From NCBI RefSeq assembly GCF_011806455.1, contig NZ_JAATOT010000003.1:310001-374000 (forward strand): DNA of 64,000 bases. Reading direction: 5' to 3'. The notes below the pieces were generated by a model. It was given only the letters and a program-made list of their open reading frames with translations. It searched no databases and was not told the DNA's origin. Position numbers and translations under genes: made by a program. This document shows, piece by piece, positions 28,659 to 37,064 of the stretch (positions are counted from its first letter, which is position 1; each line of letters opens with the position of its first letter). The stretch comes from Celeribacter sp. HF31. GTDB taxonomy: Bacteria; Pseudomonadota; Alphaproteobacteria; Rhodobacterales; Rhodobacteraceae.

Positions 28659-28979
28659 TTACGCAGCCGATCTGCTTAGAAATTCAGCCCGCGATGCTGC
28701 GTAGCTGTTGAAAATTTTCGGGAGGTCGATCGTGTCTGTGTGACCCTGTCGTGCCGCCGTTTCACCCTCGTAACAGAGGGTGGAAAAAGCGGCGAACCCA
28801 AGGTTTAGGGAGCTGCCCTTTAGAAAATGCAAATCCTGTTCGAGCCGAGTTTCATCCGGCTGAGTTTGCATGCGCGCGATGGCCTCGTCGACCTCTTCGA
28901 GGAACAGCTCAACCACTTCCAAGAAGTCTTCTGCCCCGACTTCGTCACGCAATTCTTCCACTCGATTCCAGTCAATCAT
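28659..28979 (-). CDS. Hpt domain phosphotransfer protein
   Basis: A 106-residue stand-alone histidine phosphotransfer protein. The motif HFLKGSSLNLG at residues 51-61 carries the phosphoryl-accepting H51 and the Lys and Gly expected for Hpt. The rest is predicted all-helical and acidic. ATG 28979 follows GGAGAG; an in-frame ATG nine bases upstream is the alternative. It is divergent from the receiver-phosphatase gene at 29107, and the two may form one phosphorelay, as in the Rba system of Rhodobacterales, but that pairing is inference. No histidine kinase is nearby. Confidence 0.88.
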   Translation of the reverse strand: MIDWNRVEELRDEVGAEDFLEVVELFLEEVDEAIARMQTQPDETRLEQDLHFLKGSSLNLGFAAFSTLCYEGETAARQGHTDTIDLPKIFNSYAASRAEFLSRSAA

Positions 28980-29017
28980 ATGGCTCTCCATTTCACGGAG
29001 AATAGAACCCAAGAAGA

Positions 29018-29031
29018 TTACTGATCAGTAA
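29018..29031. promoter_or_regulatory. Perfect 14-base palindrome between divergent genes
   Basis: TTACTGATCAGTAA reads the same on both strands. It is 39 bases before the Hpt start and 76 before the receiver-phosphatase start, a normal position for a dimeric regulator site. No known regulator is assigned. Confidence 0.55.
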
Positions 29032-29106
29032 GGATGTGGCCTGATTTCTGGAAAATTTTACATTTAAGGCGGCATTAAACTGATCGGGTCATGTTCAGAC
29101 ATCAAG

Positions 29107-30408
29107 ATGATTATGAGGACTCCGATTTTGGCCATCGCTCAAGAAAAACACGCATATCTTCAGGCCGTTCCTGAACGCGGTGTGGTGAATAACGTGCTGG
29201 TCGTCGATGATTCGCGGGCTCAGAGACGCATCCTGTCATCATATCTCGGGCGATGGGGGTATATGGTCTTCGAGGCGGCGTCGGGCGAAGAGGCACTAGA
29301 GGTTTGCCGATCCGAATCCGTTGATCTGGTCGTGTCGGACTGGATGATGCCTGGTATGAGTGGTTTGGAATTTTGTCAGGAATTTCGGAAACTTGAACGT
29401 GAGCACTACGGATATTTTATCCTCCTGACCTCCAAGTCCGACAAAACAGAGGTCGCTCAGGGTCTCGATATTGGTGCTGATGATTTTTTGACGAAACCTG
29501 TTGCTGGGGATGAACTCCTTGCGCGCATTCGCGCGGGTGAGCGCATCTTGCGTATGGAGCGAGAGCTGACGGAAAAGAACCGGCTCGTGAGTTCGACGTT
29601 GACGGAAATCTCTACGCTTTATGATTCTCTTGATCGTGACCTCGTTGAGGCGCGCAAGTTGCAGCAGTCTCTCGTCCGCGAACGGTTTCGTGATTTTTCT
29701 TCTGCGCAAGTGTCACTTTTGCTGCGCCCGAGCGGGCATGTCGGTGGAGATCTGGTCGGTTTTTTCCCGATCAATGATCATCAGTTTGGAATTTTTTCCA
29801 TCGATGTGTCCGGTCACGGTATCGCTTCCGCGCTCATGACGGCGCGTCTTGCGGCCTATTTGTCGGGATCGACTGCTGAGCAAAACCTTGCGATCCAGGT
29901 CGGCGAAGATGGCTTGCATGTGCCGAGAAACCCGTCTGACGTAGCGGCCAACTTGAACCGACTGATGTTGGAGGAAATGGAGACAGATCTCTATTTCACT
30001 ATGATTCTCGGTCATTTTAACCGCATGACTGGTGAGTTTGTGATGACCCAGTGTGGTCACCCAAATCCCATTCGGCAAACTCCCGAGGGTGTGGCCACAT
30101 TTTTTGGTGGCGGCGGGCTTCCCGTCGGCTTGCTCCCATTTGCGGAATTCGAGGATGTTCAGATCACACTTGCGCCGGGCGAGCGCATTCTGGTGTTTTC
30201 AGATGGAGTGACGGAATGCCCGGATGGCGGGGATGGCATGCTCGGCGAAGAGGGTTTGGTTGAGATGTGTCATAAGATTTCCACAGAAACCGGAAATGCT
30301 TTTTTTGACACCTTTCTTTGGGATCTGAACAATTTCAACAATGACAAAGACTTCCCGGATGATATCTCGGCAATTCTTTTGGAATATTCCGGTCAAAATA
30401 GAGTCTGA
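29107..30408 (+). CDS. Response regulator with PP2C phosphatase (RbaY-like)
   Basis: A 433-residue fusion. The receiver domain (residues about 29-145) has the acidic pair D34/D35, phospho-acceptor D78 in VVSDWMMPGM, T108 and K130. A short coiled-coil linker (RMERELTEKNRLVSSTLTEIS and on) leads to a SpoIIE/RsbU-type PP2C phosphatase (about 205-433) with SGHVGGDLVGFF, IDVSGHGIASALMTARLA and FSDGVTECPDG metal ligands. Such proteins dephosphorylate an anti-sigma antagonist; in Rhodobacter capsulatus RbaY has this design and affects gene transfer agent production. The partner RbaV/RbaW genes are not in this window. The start codon has a weak ribosome site; TTG 29128 is possible. Confidence 0.9.
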   Translation: MIMRTPILAIAQEKHAYLQAVPERGVVNNVLVVDDSRAQRRILSSYLGRWGYMVFEAASGEEALEVCRSESVDLVVSDWMMPGMSGLEFCQEFRKLEREHYGYFILLTSKSDKTEVAQGLDIGADDFLTKPVAGDELLARIRAGERILRMERELTEKNRLVSSTLTEISTLYDSLDRDLVEARKLQQSLVRERFRDFSSAQVSLLLRPSGHVGGDLVGFFPINDHQFGIFSIDVSGHGIASALMTARLAAYLSGSTAEQNLAIQVGEDGLHVPRNPSDVAANLNRLMLEEMETDLYFTMILGHFNRMTGEFVMTQCGHPNPIRQTPEGVATFFGGGGLPVGLLPFAEFEDVQITLAPGERILVFSDGVTECPDGGDGMLGEEGLVEMCHKISTETGNAFFDTFLWDLNNFNNDKDFPDDISAILLEYSGQNRV

Positions 30409-30824
30409 AGAAAGGCTCTGTCTCCAGGGTTTCCAAGACTGATCATGGCTTGATCCAAACTTGCCCAATGGACGGAATGATCCTCCTCTGGCGGCTCCGC
30501 CAGTTTCCGTACCGGAAACGCCCGGTAGATATGGCAGATTTTCTCAGCCCAAAGATCGTATTCGGGCATAAAAACAAATCGGCGGAAAGCTCCAAGAAAG
30601 CGTGGATTAGCTATTCGCCACCCCGTTTCCTCATAGACTTCACGATGCAGAGCGTGGACAGGGCTTTCTCCGGGATCAATGCCGCCACCGGGGAGTTGAA
30701 ATTCATGATGAATGCCTGCCTGATAGGTCAGTAAGACCTGATCGTTTCGAGGAAGAATAGCATAGGCACCGGGTCTTGCCCGATATGGTTTCCCTGAAAT
30801 TTTGGGTTCTCCATATCTGCGCAT
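30393..30824 (-). CDS. Nudix hydrolase
   Basis: A 143-residue Nudix protein. The Nudix box GGGIDPGESPVHALHREVYEETGW (residues 46-69) has all metal-binding glutamates. The N-terminal basic segment RRYGEPKISGKPYRARPGAYAIL precedes it. The substrate is not predictable; the size and RPGAYAIL strand resemble general (di)phosphohydrolases. It overlaps the end of the receiver-phosphatase gene by 16 bases and is divergent from hslO, so it has its own promoter. Confidence 0.9.
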   Translation of the reverse strand: MRRYGEPKISGKPYRARPGAYAILPRNDQVLLTYQAGIHHEFQLPGGGIDPGESPVHALHREVYEETGWRIANPRFLGAFRRFVFMPEYDLWAEKICHIYRAFPVRKLAEPPEEDHSVHWASLDQAMISLGNPGDRAFLQTLF

Positions 30825-30901
30825 GTGCCTGACCTTTCTTCAATGGTTGTTCCGCCTATATGAACAGGATATGCCAGCGCCGAATGTCAGGGAACGCAAA
30901 A

Positions 30902-31903
30902 ATGCTCGGATCAAAAATCGCATGGGATGACACGGTTCTCCCGTTTCAGTTGGACGCCTCCGATATACGTGGTCGTGTGGTGCGCCTCGATGGTGTGCTG
31001 GATAAAATTCTGGCGCAGCACAATTATCCGAATGAGATCGAAGCTCTGGTCGCAGAAATGGCTTTGCTGACGGCGATGATCGGCCAAACCATCAAGCTGC
31101 GTTGGAAATTGTCGCTTCAAGTCCGCGGAGATGGCCCCGCGCGTTTGATTGCGACCGATTATTACGCACCGGCTTCCGAAGGTGAGCCCGGTCGCGTTCG
31201 TGCCTATGCGTCCTATGATGCGTCGCGTCTCGTACCGCGCGTCGACCCCTTTTCGCAAATCGGCAAAGGCTATTTCGCCATTCTGATCGATCAGGGCCAA
31301 GGCAATGTCCCTTATCAAGGCATCACGCCGATCTCCGGCGGATCTCTGTCGGCCTGTGCCGAAACCTATTTTGCGCAATCCGAACAGCTTCCGAGCCGGT
31401 TCGTTACCAGCTTTGGAAAATCCCAAACACCGGGCTCCGATGAAGGCTGGCGTGCCGGTGGCATGATGCTGCAAAAAATGCCGAAAGCCTCGCCCTTTGT
31501 CGCGCAATCGGAAGAGGGTGATGACAGCGGTCTGTTGCGCGCCTCCGACATCTTGGATGAGGATGATTTCGAGGATTGGAACCGCGCCAATATCCTGCTC
31601 GACACTGTTGAAGAGATGGAATTGGTTGGCCCGCGTGTGCAACCCACCGAACTGCTCGTGCGCCTGTTCCACGAAGACAAACCGCGCGTTTTCGATCCGC
31701 AGCCCATCGATTTCGGCTGTCAATGCTCCGAAGAGCGTGTGCGCGAAAGCCTCTCGATCTATTCTGCCAAAGACATCGCGCATATGACCACAGAAGAGGG
31801 CGTTGTGACGGCGGATTGTCAGTTTTGTGGGGCGCATTATGTGCTTGATCCCAAAACGCTGGGGTTCGAGGCGGAGGATAAACAGGATGGTGACGACGAT
31901 TGA
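30902..31903 (+). CDS. hslO: Hsp33 redox-activated chaperonin HslO
   Basis: A 333-residue holdase chaperone that is switched on by oxidative stress. The N-terminal domain (DDTVLPFQLDASDIRGRVVRLDGVLDKIL split over residues 9-37) binds clients; the zinc-binding C-terminal has CQC near residue 276 and CQFC near residue 309, the CxC and CxxC of Hsp33. ATG 30902 follows GGGAACG; two in-frame starts further up would add a short cysteine-containing leader and are less likely. It overlaps the CoA-type Nudix gene by 17 bases, the start of the hslO-nudix-cca-methyltransferase operon. Confidence 0.95.
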   Translation: MLGSKIAWDDTVLPFQLDASDIRGRVVRLDGVLDKILAQHNYPNEIEALVAEMALLTAMIGQTIKLRWKLSLQVRGDGPARLIATDYYAPASEGEPGRVRAYASYDASRLVPRVDPFSQIGKGYFAILIDQGQGNVPYQGITPISGGSLSACAETYFAQSEQLPSRFVTSFGKSQTPGSDEGWRAGGMMLQKMPKASPFVAQSEEGDDSGLLRASDILDEDDFEDWNRANILLDTVEEMELVGPRVQPTELLVRLFHEDKPRVFDPQPIDFGCQCSEERVRESLSIYSAKDIAHMTTEEGVVTADCQFCGAHYVLDPKTLGFEAEDKQDGDDD

Positions 31904-32489
31904 TCGGAACGGCCTCGCGGCGCTTCTGCACAAATCCGGCGATCCGTCGTCGGATTTTGATCTGAACAAAGCGTTGCGGCCAAACCTCACGAGCCCCTTG
32001 CGCGCAGCTGGGGTGCTTATCCCGATCAAGGAAACGTCCGACGGTTTGCGTCTGATCCTGACCAAACGCTCTTCGGCGCTCAAGCACCACCCGGGACAGA
32101 TTGCCTTTCCCGGTGGTCGGGTCGATCCCGAAGATCATGATCATGTCGCCGCAGCCCTACGCGAGGCCTATGAAGAAATCGGTCTTCTTCCCTCAAATGT
32201 GGATATTCTCGGCGAATTGCCAACACATCAAACCGTGACACAGTTTGAAATGTTCCCTGTTTTAGGCTGGATTAGAGACGAATTTACGCCAGTTCCTGAA
32301 GCGGGTGAGGTGTCTGAGGTCTTCGAGGTGCCGCTCGCGCATGTTCTGAACACGGATAATTTTTCGATCCAGTCGCGAAGTTGGCGTGGACAACTGCGCT
32401 CCTTCTATACGGTGCCTTACGGGCCTTACTATATCTGGGGCGCAACGGCGCGCATTTTGTGGGTCTTGGCGGATCGGGCAAGTCGATGA
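31887..32489 (+). CDS. Nudix hydrolase, CoA pyrophosphatase type
   Basis: A 200-residue protein resembling NudL/YeaB CoA pyrophosphatases, which split CoA to 3',5'-ADP and phosphopantetheine. The segment LTKRSSALKHHPGQIAFPGGRVDPEDHD joins the NudL-type LLTxRxxxLxxHxGQxxFPGG extension with the Nudix box, continuing AALREAYEEIGL. ATG 31887 with GGAGGAT upstream was preferred over a longer reading frame that overlaps hslO more deeply. Its end overlaps cca as ATGA. Partnership with the tRNA genes that follow is not obvious. Confidence 0.9.
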   Translation: MVTTIDRNGLAALLHKSGDPSSDFDLNKALRPNLTSPLRAAGVLIPIKETSDGLRLILTKRSSALKHHPGQIAFPGGRVDPEDHDHVAAALREAYEEIGLLPSNVDILGELPTHQTVTQFEMFPVLGWIRDEFTPVPEAGEVSEVFEVPLAHVLNTDNFSIQSRSWRGQLRSFYTVPYGPYYIWGATARILWVLADRASR

Positions 32490-33646
32490 GAGTGACGGCC
32501 TCATGGATCACGTCACCCGCCGCAACGCGCGTCATGTCGATGTTCTCAGATGCGGGGGAAGAGGCGTTTTTCGTCGGTGGCTGTGTGCGCAACAGCCTGA
32601 TGAAGGTGCCTGTGAGTGACCTTGATGTGTCGACATCCGTGCGTCCGGAGCGGGTCATGTCGCTGGCAAAAGCCTGTGGGTTGAATGCCATTCCCACCGG
32701 GATCGAGCATGGCACCGTGACCGTGGTTGTCGATGGTGAACCCTTTGAAATCACGACGTTTCGCAAAGATGTCGAAACCGACGGCCGACGCGCGGTCGTG
32801 GCCTTTTCCGACAGGCTTGAGGATGATGCGCATCGTCGCGATTTCACCATGAATGCGCTCTATGCGCGGGCGGATGGCACGATTGTTGATCCTTTGGAGG
32901 GTCTTGCAGATCTGGAGGCGCGGCGGGTGCGTTTTATCGACGATGCCAACCAGCGCATCCGCGAAGATTACCTTCGCATCCTGCGGTTTTTCCGGTTTCA
33001 TGCCTGGTATGGTGATGATGAAGCAGGTCTGGATCCGGAGGGGCTTGCAGCCTGTGCGCAGAATGTCGAAGGGCTTTCCCAACTGTCGAAAGAGCGTATC
33101 GGCGCGGAGTTGATCAAGCTTTTGTCTGCCTCTGAACCCGACCGTGCCCTTGCCGCCATGGATCATGCTGGCGTTCTTAACGCTCTTCTGCCTGGGGCCA
33201 CCACCAAAGCTTTTTTCCTTTTGACCACATTCGAGCAAAGCGTGGACCCGGTTGTTCGTCTGGCCGCGCTGGGACAGTTTGATGTGGCGGAGCTTTTGCG
33301 GCTATCGAAACAACAAACTCGTCAATATGACACGCTTAGGGCCTATGTCGAATGCGATAAATCGATCCGTGAGATTGCCTATCGCGAGGGCAAAAAGATG
33401 GCCTTGGATGTGGCGGCTTTGCGGGCCGCATTTTTTGAACAGTCCATGGATGCATCTTTGTCCGCAGAGATTGAAAAGGCCGCCAAGGCAAAATTTCCGG
33501 TCTCAGCACAGGATCTCTTGGCCGATTTTTCGGGGCCTGCGCTGGGCACTATATTGCGGAATTTAGAGCGGGCGTGGATCGAAAGCGGATTTCGTCTCAC
33601 ATATGAAGACCTCATGAAAAAGGCGGAGCGTGATGGATCAGTTTGA
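32486..33646 (+). CDS. cca: CCA tRNA nucleotidyltransferase
   Basis: A 386-residue class II nucleotidyltransferase that adds or repairs the 3' CCA of tRNAs. The GG motif is at residues 31-32 (FFVGGCVRNSLM) and the metal aspartates D45 and D47 follow in DLDVSTS; EDDAHRRDFTMNALY and RIREDYLRILRFFRFHA are family signatures. ATG 32486 overlaps the Nudix stop as ATGA; an earlier in-frame start lies wholly within that gene and is unlikely. A poly(A) polymerase activity cannot be excluded by sequence alone. Confidence 0.93.
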   Translation: MRVTASWITSPAATRVMSMFSDAGEEAFFVGGCVRNSLMKVPVSDLDVSTSVRPERVMSLAKACGLNAIPTGIEHGTVTVVVDGEPFEITTFRKDVETDGRRAVVAFSDRLEDDAHRRDFTMNALYARADGTIVDPLEGLADLEARRVRFIDDANQRIREDYLRILRFFRFHAWYGDDEAGLDPEGLAACAQNVEGLSQLSKERIGAELIKLLSASEPDRALAAMDHAGVLNALLPGATTKAFFLLTTFEQSVDPVVRLAALGQFDVAELLRLSKQQTRQYDTLRAYVECDKSIREIAYREGKKMALDVAALRAAFFEQSMDASLSAEIEKAAKAKFPVSAQDLLADFSGPALGTILRNLERAWIESGFRLTYEDLMKKAERDGSV

Positions 33647-34850
33647 AATCGTGCGTTTGGGGCATAAGGGCGACGGCATCACCGCTGACGGGATTTTTGT
33701 CCCCAATACTCTACCAGGCGAAGTGGTCGAAGGCCTCGAAGAGGCGGGCAGGGTCCCTGGCGCGCGGATTGTGACCCCTTCGGAGGATCGCGTGCGTCCG
33801 GCATGTCGTCATGCAAAGTCTTGTGGTGGCTGTTCTTTGCAGCATGCCTCTGAGGATTTCGTGGCGCAATGGAAGTCGGATTTCGTGAAATCAGCCCTTG
33901 AAAATCAAGGCATTTCCGCTGAATTCGGCACTATTTTGACCTCTCCTGACCGAAGTCGGCGGCGGGCGGTTTTTCATGGGCGACGTACGAAAAAGGGAAC
34001 GATGGTGGGGTTGCACGCCCGAGCATCGGACAGTTTGGTCGAAGTACCCGATTGTATCCTGATGGTGCCTGAGATCATGCAAGCCTATGGCGCCTTGAAC
34101 AGGCTTGTTGAATTGGGGGGCTCGCGGCGTGGCGAGATGGATATCACCGTGATTTCCTCGGACAGCGGGCTCGATATTTCAGTGAAGAACGGCAAGCCAC
34201 TCGATTTGGACATGCGTGTCGAATTGGGCAGTTTTGTGCGGGATTTGTCTCTGTCTCGCCTGTCTTGGAATAGCGAAGACCTTGCGGGTGAGGCTTTGCC
34301 TTATCTGTCGTTTGGCAAGGCGCGGATTGTGCCACCAGCTGGCGCATTCTTGCAGGCGACAGCGGAAGGGGAGGCGGCTCTTGTGGCCTTGATGCGTAAA
34401 GCGGTCGAAGGCGCGGATCGTGTGATTGATCTGTTTTCTGGATGCGGGACGTTTTCTCTTCCCATCGCGGAGCATGCGGAGGTGCATGCTGTCGAAGGTG
34501 TCACCGATATGCTTGAGGCTTTGAGCAAAGGCTGGCGTCAGTCGCAGGGGCTAAAGGCAGTGACGGTCGAGACCCGCGATTTGTTTCGCCAACCTGTGCG
34601 CGACGATGAGTTGAATGCGTATGACGCCGCCATCATCGACCCGCCTCGGCCCGGCGCCTTGGCGCAATGTGATGAGATCGCGAAAAGCCGTCTCAACACG
34701 GTCGGATTCGTGTCCTGCAACCCGATCACATTCGCGCGGGATGCGAAGGTTTTGAGCGAAGCGGGCTTTGAAATCGACTGGATTGTGCCCGTGGATCAAT
34801 TCCGCTGGTCGCCGCATGTGGAAATTGCGGCCTGTTTTAAGCGCCGCTGA
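33633..34850 (+). CDS. Class A RNA m5U-type methyltransferase (RlmD/TrmA family)
   Basis: A 405-residue SAM-dependent methyltransferase that puts a methyl on C5 of uridine in 23S rRNA (RlmC/RlmD) or tRNA; the target is not decided here. Iron-sulfur cysteines are C58, C64 and C67 (CRHAKSCGGC) with a fourth in VPDCILM. The SAM site has DLFSGCGTFSL, and IDPPRPGA and SCNP contain the base-activating residues including the catalytic Cys. A TRAM-like N-terminus begins VRLGHKGDG. ATG 33633 follows AAGGCGGAG by five bases and overlaps the end of cca by 14 bases. Confidence 0.92.
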   Translation: MDQFEIVRLGHKGDGITADGIFVPNTLPGEVVEGLEEAGRVPGARIVTPSEDRVRPACRHAKSCGGCSLQHASEDFVAQWKSDFVKSALENQGISAEFGTILTSPDRSRRRAVFHGRRTKKGTMVGLHARASDSLVEVPDCILMVPEIMQAYGALNRLVELGGSRRGEMDITVISSDSGLDISVKNGKPLDLDMRVELGSFVRDLSLSRLSWNSEDLAGEALPYLSFGKARIVPPAGAFLQATAEGEAALVALMRKAVEGADRVIDLFSGCGTFSLPIAEHAEVHAVEGVTDMLEALSKGWRQSQGLKAVTVETRDLFRQPVRDDELNAYDAAIIDPPRPGALAQCDEIAKSRLNTVGFVSCNPITFARDAKVLSEAGFEIDWIVPVDQFRWSPHVEIAACFKRR

Positions 34851-34919
34851 CACGAGAAAATATTGTCCTGACTCACCGATCAGGTGTATTTCTGTAAAAA
34901 AACATATCGGGCAGAGATC

Positions 34920-35420
34920 ATGGATCGACGGGTATTCATCACAACGGCTGCGGCCGCATTAACCTTTTCCTCTGGGGCTTTCGCGCGCACGCTGAAGCCC
35001 TATAGAGGACCAGAAATCACGCGCGTCGTGATCTATAAAGAGCGCCGCAAGCTCTACCTTTTGCATCATGAAGACGTCGTGAAATCGTTCAAGATCGGGC
35101 TGGGCGGAAACCCCATCGGTCCGAAGCGGTTCGAAGGCGATGGCAAAACGCCCGAAGGCAGCTACATCATCGACCGCCGCAATCCGAATTCATCCTATCA
35201 TTTGTCGTTGGGGATTTCCTATCCGAACGATCAGGACAGGGCCTATGCCGAATCTTTCGGGCGGCGTCCGGGCGGTGACATTTTCATCCACGGGCGTGCG
35301 GGCGAAAATCGCGGCAAGGGCAAGGATTGGACCGCAGGCTGTATTGCGGTCCGGGATCGTCAGATCGAGAAAATTTACACCATGGTGCAGGACGGCACCC
35401 AAGTGGATATTTTCCCGTAA
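34920..35420 (+). CDS. L,D-transpeptidase, YkuD domain (first of two)
   Basis: A 166-residue exported enzyme. Residues 1-22 are a signal peptide with two arginines (DRRVFITTAAAALTFSSGAF), possibly a Tat signal. The YkuD domain holds H124 (IFIHG) and the catalytic C141 in WTAGCIAVRD. Such enzymes make 3-3 peptidoglycan crosslinks or attach lipoproteins; the TPEGSYIIDRRNPNSSYHLSLGISYPN signature places it in the ErfK/YbiS-type group. ATG 34920 was chosen over an upstream in-frame start that lacks the signal. A second one lies at 36138. Confidence 0.9.
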   Translation: MDRRVFITTAAAALTFSSGAFARTLKPYRGPEITRVVIYKERRKLYLLHHEDVVKSFKIGLGGNPIGPKRFEGDGKTPEGSYIIDRRNPNSSYHLSLGISYPNDQDRAYAESFGRRPGGDIFIHGRAGENRGKGKDWTAGCIAVRDRQIEKIYTMVQDGTQVDIFP

Positions 35421-35441
35421 GAGATTGATTTAATATCGCTA

Positions 35442-35975
35442 TTAGTTCGAAGCGAGGGTTGTGGTTTGGGCGCCGATCAACAGCGTCCACCACAGTTTCC
35501 CATTGTCTTCCTGATACCAGGAAAAGCCAATGTCGGTCGCCTTCGGATCGAGGATGATGTCGCGCGTGTCGCTTTGCTCCATCCAGGCCGACAGGGTTTC
35601 AAGCTCGGTCTCATAGGTCTCGGAAATATTCTCGCCCAGCATCATGCCGGGGTAGCCGGAACGTGCCACGCGGTCGAGCGGCGAGGAGCCGTCAGACCCG
35701 AAATGCCAAGGGCGATTTTGCACGTGCATATCGCGCGAATGGGTCGCTGCGGCGGCATTGAGATTTGCGTTCAACGCGACAGGCGGCGCACCCGCGGCAG
35801 AGCGAAGCGCGTTGATCGAGTCGAGCATCCGATATTGGATCGTGCCCTCATCTCTCGCGTTGATGCGGTACACGCGGGGCAAAGGCTTTCCATCCGGACC
35901 AAGCCGTTCTGTCGGCGTGTCACATGCCGTCAATCCGATAAGGGCCACGATGAGGATAGCGATAATCCGGGACAT
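35442..35975 (-). CDS. CAP-domain (SCP/PR1-type) lipoprotein
   Basis: A 177-residue protein with a lipoprotein signal (IIAILIVALIGLTAC; the lipobox LTAC places the lipid on C18). The rest is a CAP domain: LDSINALRSAAGAPPVALNANLNAAAATHSRDMHVQN and HFGSDGSSPLDRVARSGYPGMMLGENI, with the two His and Glu-type residues of the family near residues 79-116. Bacterial CAP proteins are extracellular or periplasmic, with varied and mostly unproven functions. It lies between two L,D-transpeptidases on the opposite strand, which hints at envelope work. Confidence 0.87.
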   Translation of the reverse strand: MSRIIAILIVALIGLTACDTPTERLGPDGKPLPRVYRINARDEGTIQYRMLDSINALRSAAGAPPVALNANLNAAAATHSRDMHVQNRPWHFGSDGSSPLDRVARSGYPGMMLGENISETYETELETLSAWMEQSDTRDIILDPKATDIGFSWYQEDNGKLWWTLLIGAQTTTLASN

Positions 35976-36072
35976 GCCAGATACTCCATGACTGTTCTTC
36001 GGATGGATTAAACGCTTTGTTCGGAAGGATCAAATCATGTTCGCGGGTTTTCGCTGTGATCGATAGTTTGAT

Positions 36073-36101
36073 TTGCGACTGAGACAAACGCGCCATATAA
36101 G
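36073..36101 (+). promoter_or_regulatory. Sigma-70-type promoter for the second L,D-transpeptidase
   Basis: TTGCGA (36073-36078), 17 bases, TATAAG (36096-36101). The start codon at 36138 is 36 bases downstream. Confidence 0.6.
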
Positions 36102-36137
36102 ACGGCGTACTCCCCATATCATGAATGGTCTCGTCCC

Positions 36138-36731
36138 ATGAGTAAGACATCTGTTTCCAAGGTTTCCCGCCGTGCCTTTGTGGCCGGATCAACCGCGCTC
36201 ATGGCGCAGCCGGTTCTGGCGCAAACGCAGGGCACAACCGAGATCGAAGGCGATATTTCGACCATGGTGCGCCGGAATATCTCGAGCTTTCGCTCGCTCG
36301 ATTGGCGTCCCTATTTCAGCACTCTGACAAATGGCGCGATTCTCGTCGATACGACCTCGCGCGCGCTGCACTTCTGGAGCGCAGATCAGAGCGTTTATAA
36401 ATTGTACCCGACTTCCGTGCCCTTGACGGAAGACCTGACTCGGCGTGGTCGTACCTCGGTGATCCGAAAAGTCGAAGGGCCAAGCTGGTCTCCGACGCCC
36501 GCGATGAAGGTGCGTAACCCGGAGTGGCCGGATTTTGTTGGCCCGGGTCCGAATAACCCGCTTGGCACCCATGCGCTCTACCTGTCCTGGCAATATTACC
36601 GCATCCACGGCACGCATGACACGCGCAAGATCGGCCGTCGGTCTTCGAATGGCTGCATCGGTCTCTACAACGAACATATTGCAGAGTTGTTTGATCTTGC
36701 TAATGTTGGTACACAAGTGTTGCTAATTTGA
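36138..36731 (+). CDS. L,D-transpeptidase, YkuD domain (second of two)
   Basis: A 197-residue exported enzyme. The start MSKTSVSKVSRRAFVAGST has SRRAFV, a good twin-arginine motif, followed by a hydrophobic stretch ending at VLAQ, so it is probably exported folded by Tat. The YkuD domain has H157 (YRIHGTHD) and the catalytic C173 in SSNGCIGLYN. It shares the fold but little sequence with the one at 34920 (166 residues), so the two are distinct family members, not a recent duplication. A sigma-70-type promoter is just upstream. Confidence 0.9.
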   Translation: MSKTSVSKVSRRAFVAGSTALMAQPVLAQTQGTTEIEGDISTMVRRNISSFRSLDWRPYFSTLTNGAILVDTTSRALHFWSADQSVYKLYPTSVPLTEDLTRRGRTSVIRKVEGPSWSPTPAMKVRNPEWPDFVGPGPNNPLGTHALYLSWQYYRIHGTHDTRKIGRRSSNGCIGLYNEHIAELFDLANVGTQVLLI

Positions 36732-36771
36732 CGACAAGCCCCAAGAAAATTGTCACGTCCATGCGGAGTGA

Positions 36772-36801
36772 TTGATTTTCCTACAGTTTGAGCTCTATAG
36801 C
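36772..36801 (+). promoter_or_regulatory. Possible promoter of the 61-residue protein gene
   Basis: TTGATT (36772-36777), 18 bases, TATAGC (36796-36801). Spacing is slightly long and the -35 is imperfect; other assignments in this 122-base gap are possible. Confidence 0.4.
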
Positions 36802-36853
36802 TTCGTTGTGTAACAAACCTGCCCTCTTTTGTGGGGTTTAAGGAGGATTGACT

Positions 36854-37039
36854 ATGAAAAAACTCGCTGCTGCTGCCGTTTTCGCTCTGGCTGGCACCGC
36901 TTCTTTCGCTGGTGGCTACTCTGAGCCGGTTATCGAAGCTCCGGTTGTTGTTGAAGAAACTTCTTCTTCTTCCGCTGGTGGCTACGTTGTGCCGCTTCTG
37001 ATCCTGGCACTGGTTGCTGCTGCTGTTGCTGCTGACTAA
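36854..37039 (+). CDS. 61-residue exported small protein
   Basis: A small protein without a known function. Residues 1-20 look like a Sec signal (KKLAAAAVFALAGTASFA), then a short linker GGYSEPVIEAPVVVEE, a run of serines, GGYVVP and a hydrophobic C-terminal helix (LLILALVAAAVAA) ending in D. It may be a periplasm-facing, membrane-anchored peptide. ATG 36854 follows a near-perfect AGGAGGA at 36841-36847, and codons such as GCT and GTT dominate, both signs of strong expression. It stops before a strong terminator shared with hemH. I recall similar short proteins near hemH in roseobacters but cannot check that here. Confidence 0.85.
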   Translation: MKKLAAAAVFALAGTASFAGGYSEPVIEAPVVVEETSSSSAGGYVVPLLILALVAAAVAAD

Positions 37040-37064
37040 TAGTCTGCAATGCAGTTGAAAATTT

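Noticed and set aside
36870-37039. GCT-rich runs in the 61-residue gene as a microsatellite
   Set aside because: The runs are interrupted and encode the Ala/Val-rich signal and helix; no tandem unit is kept.
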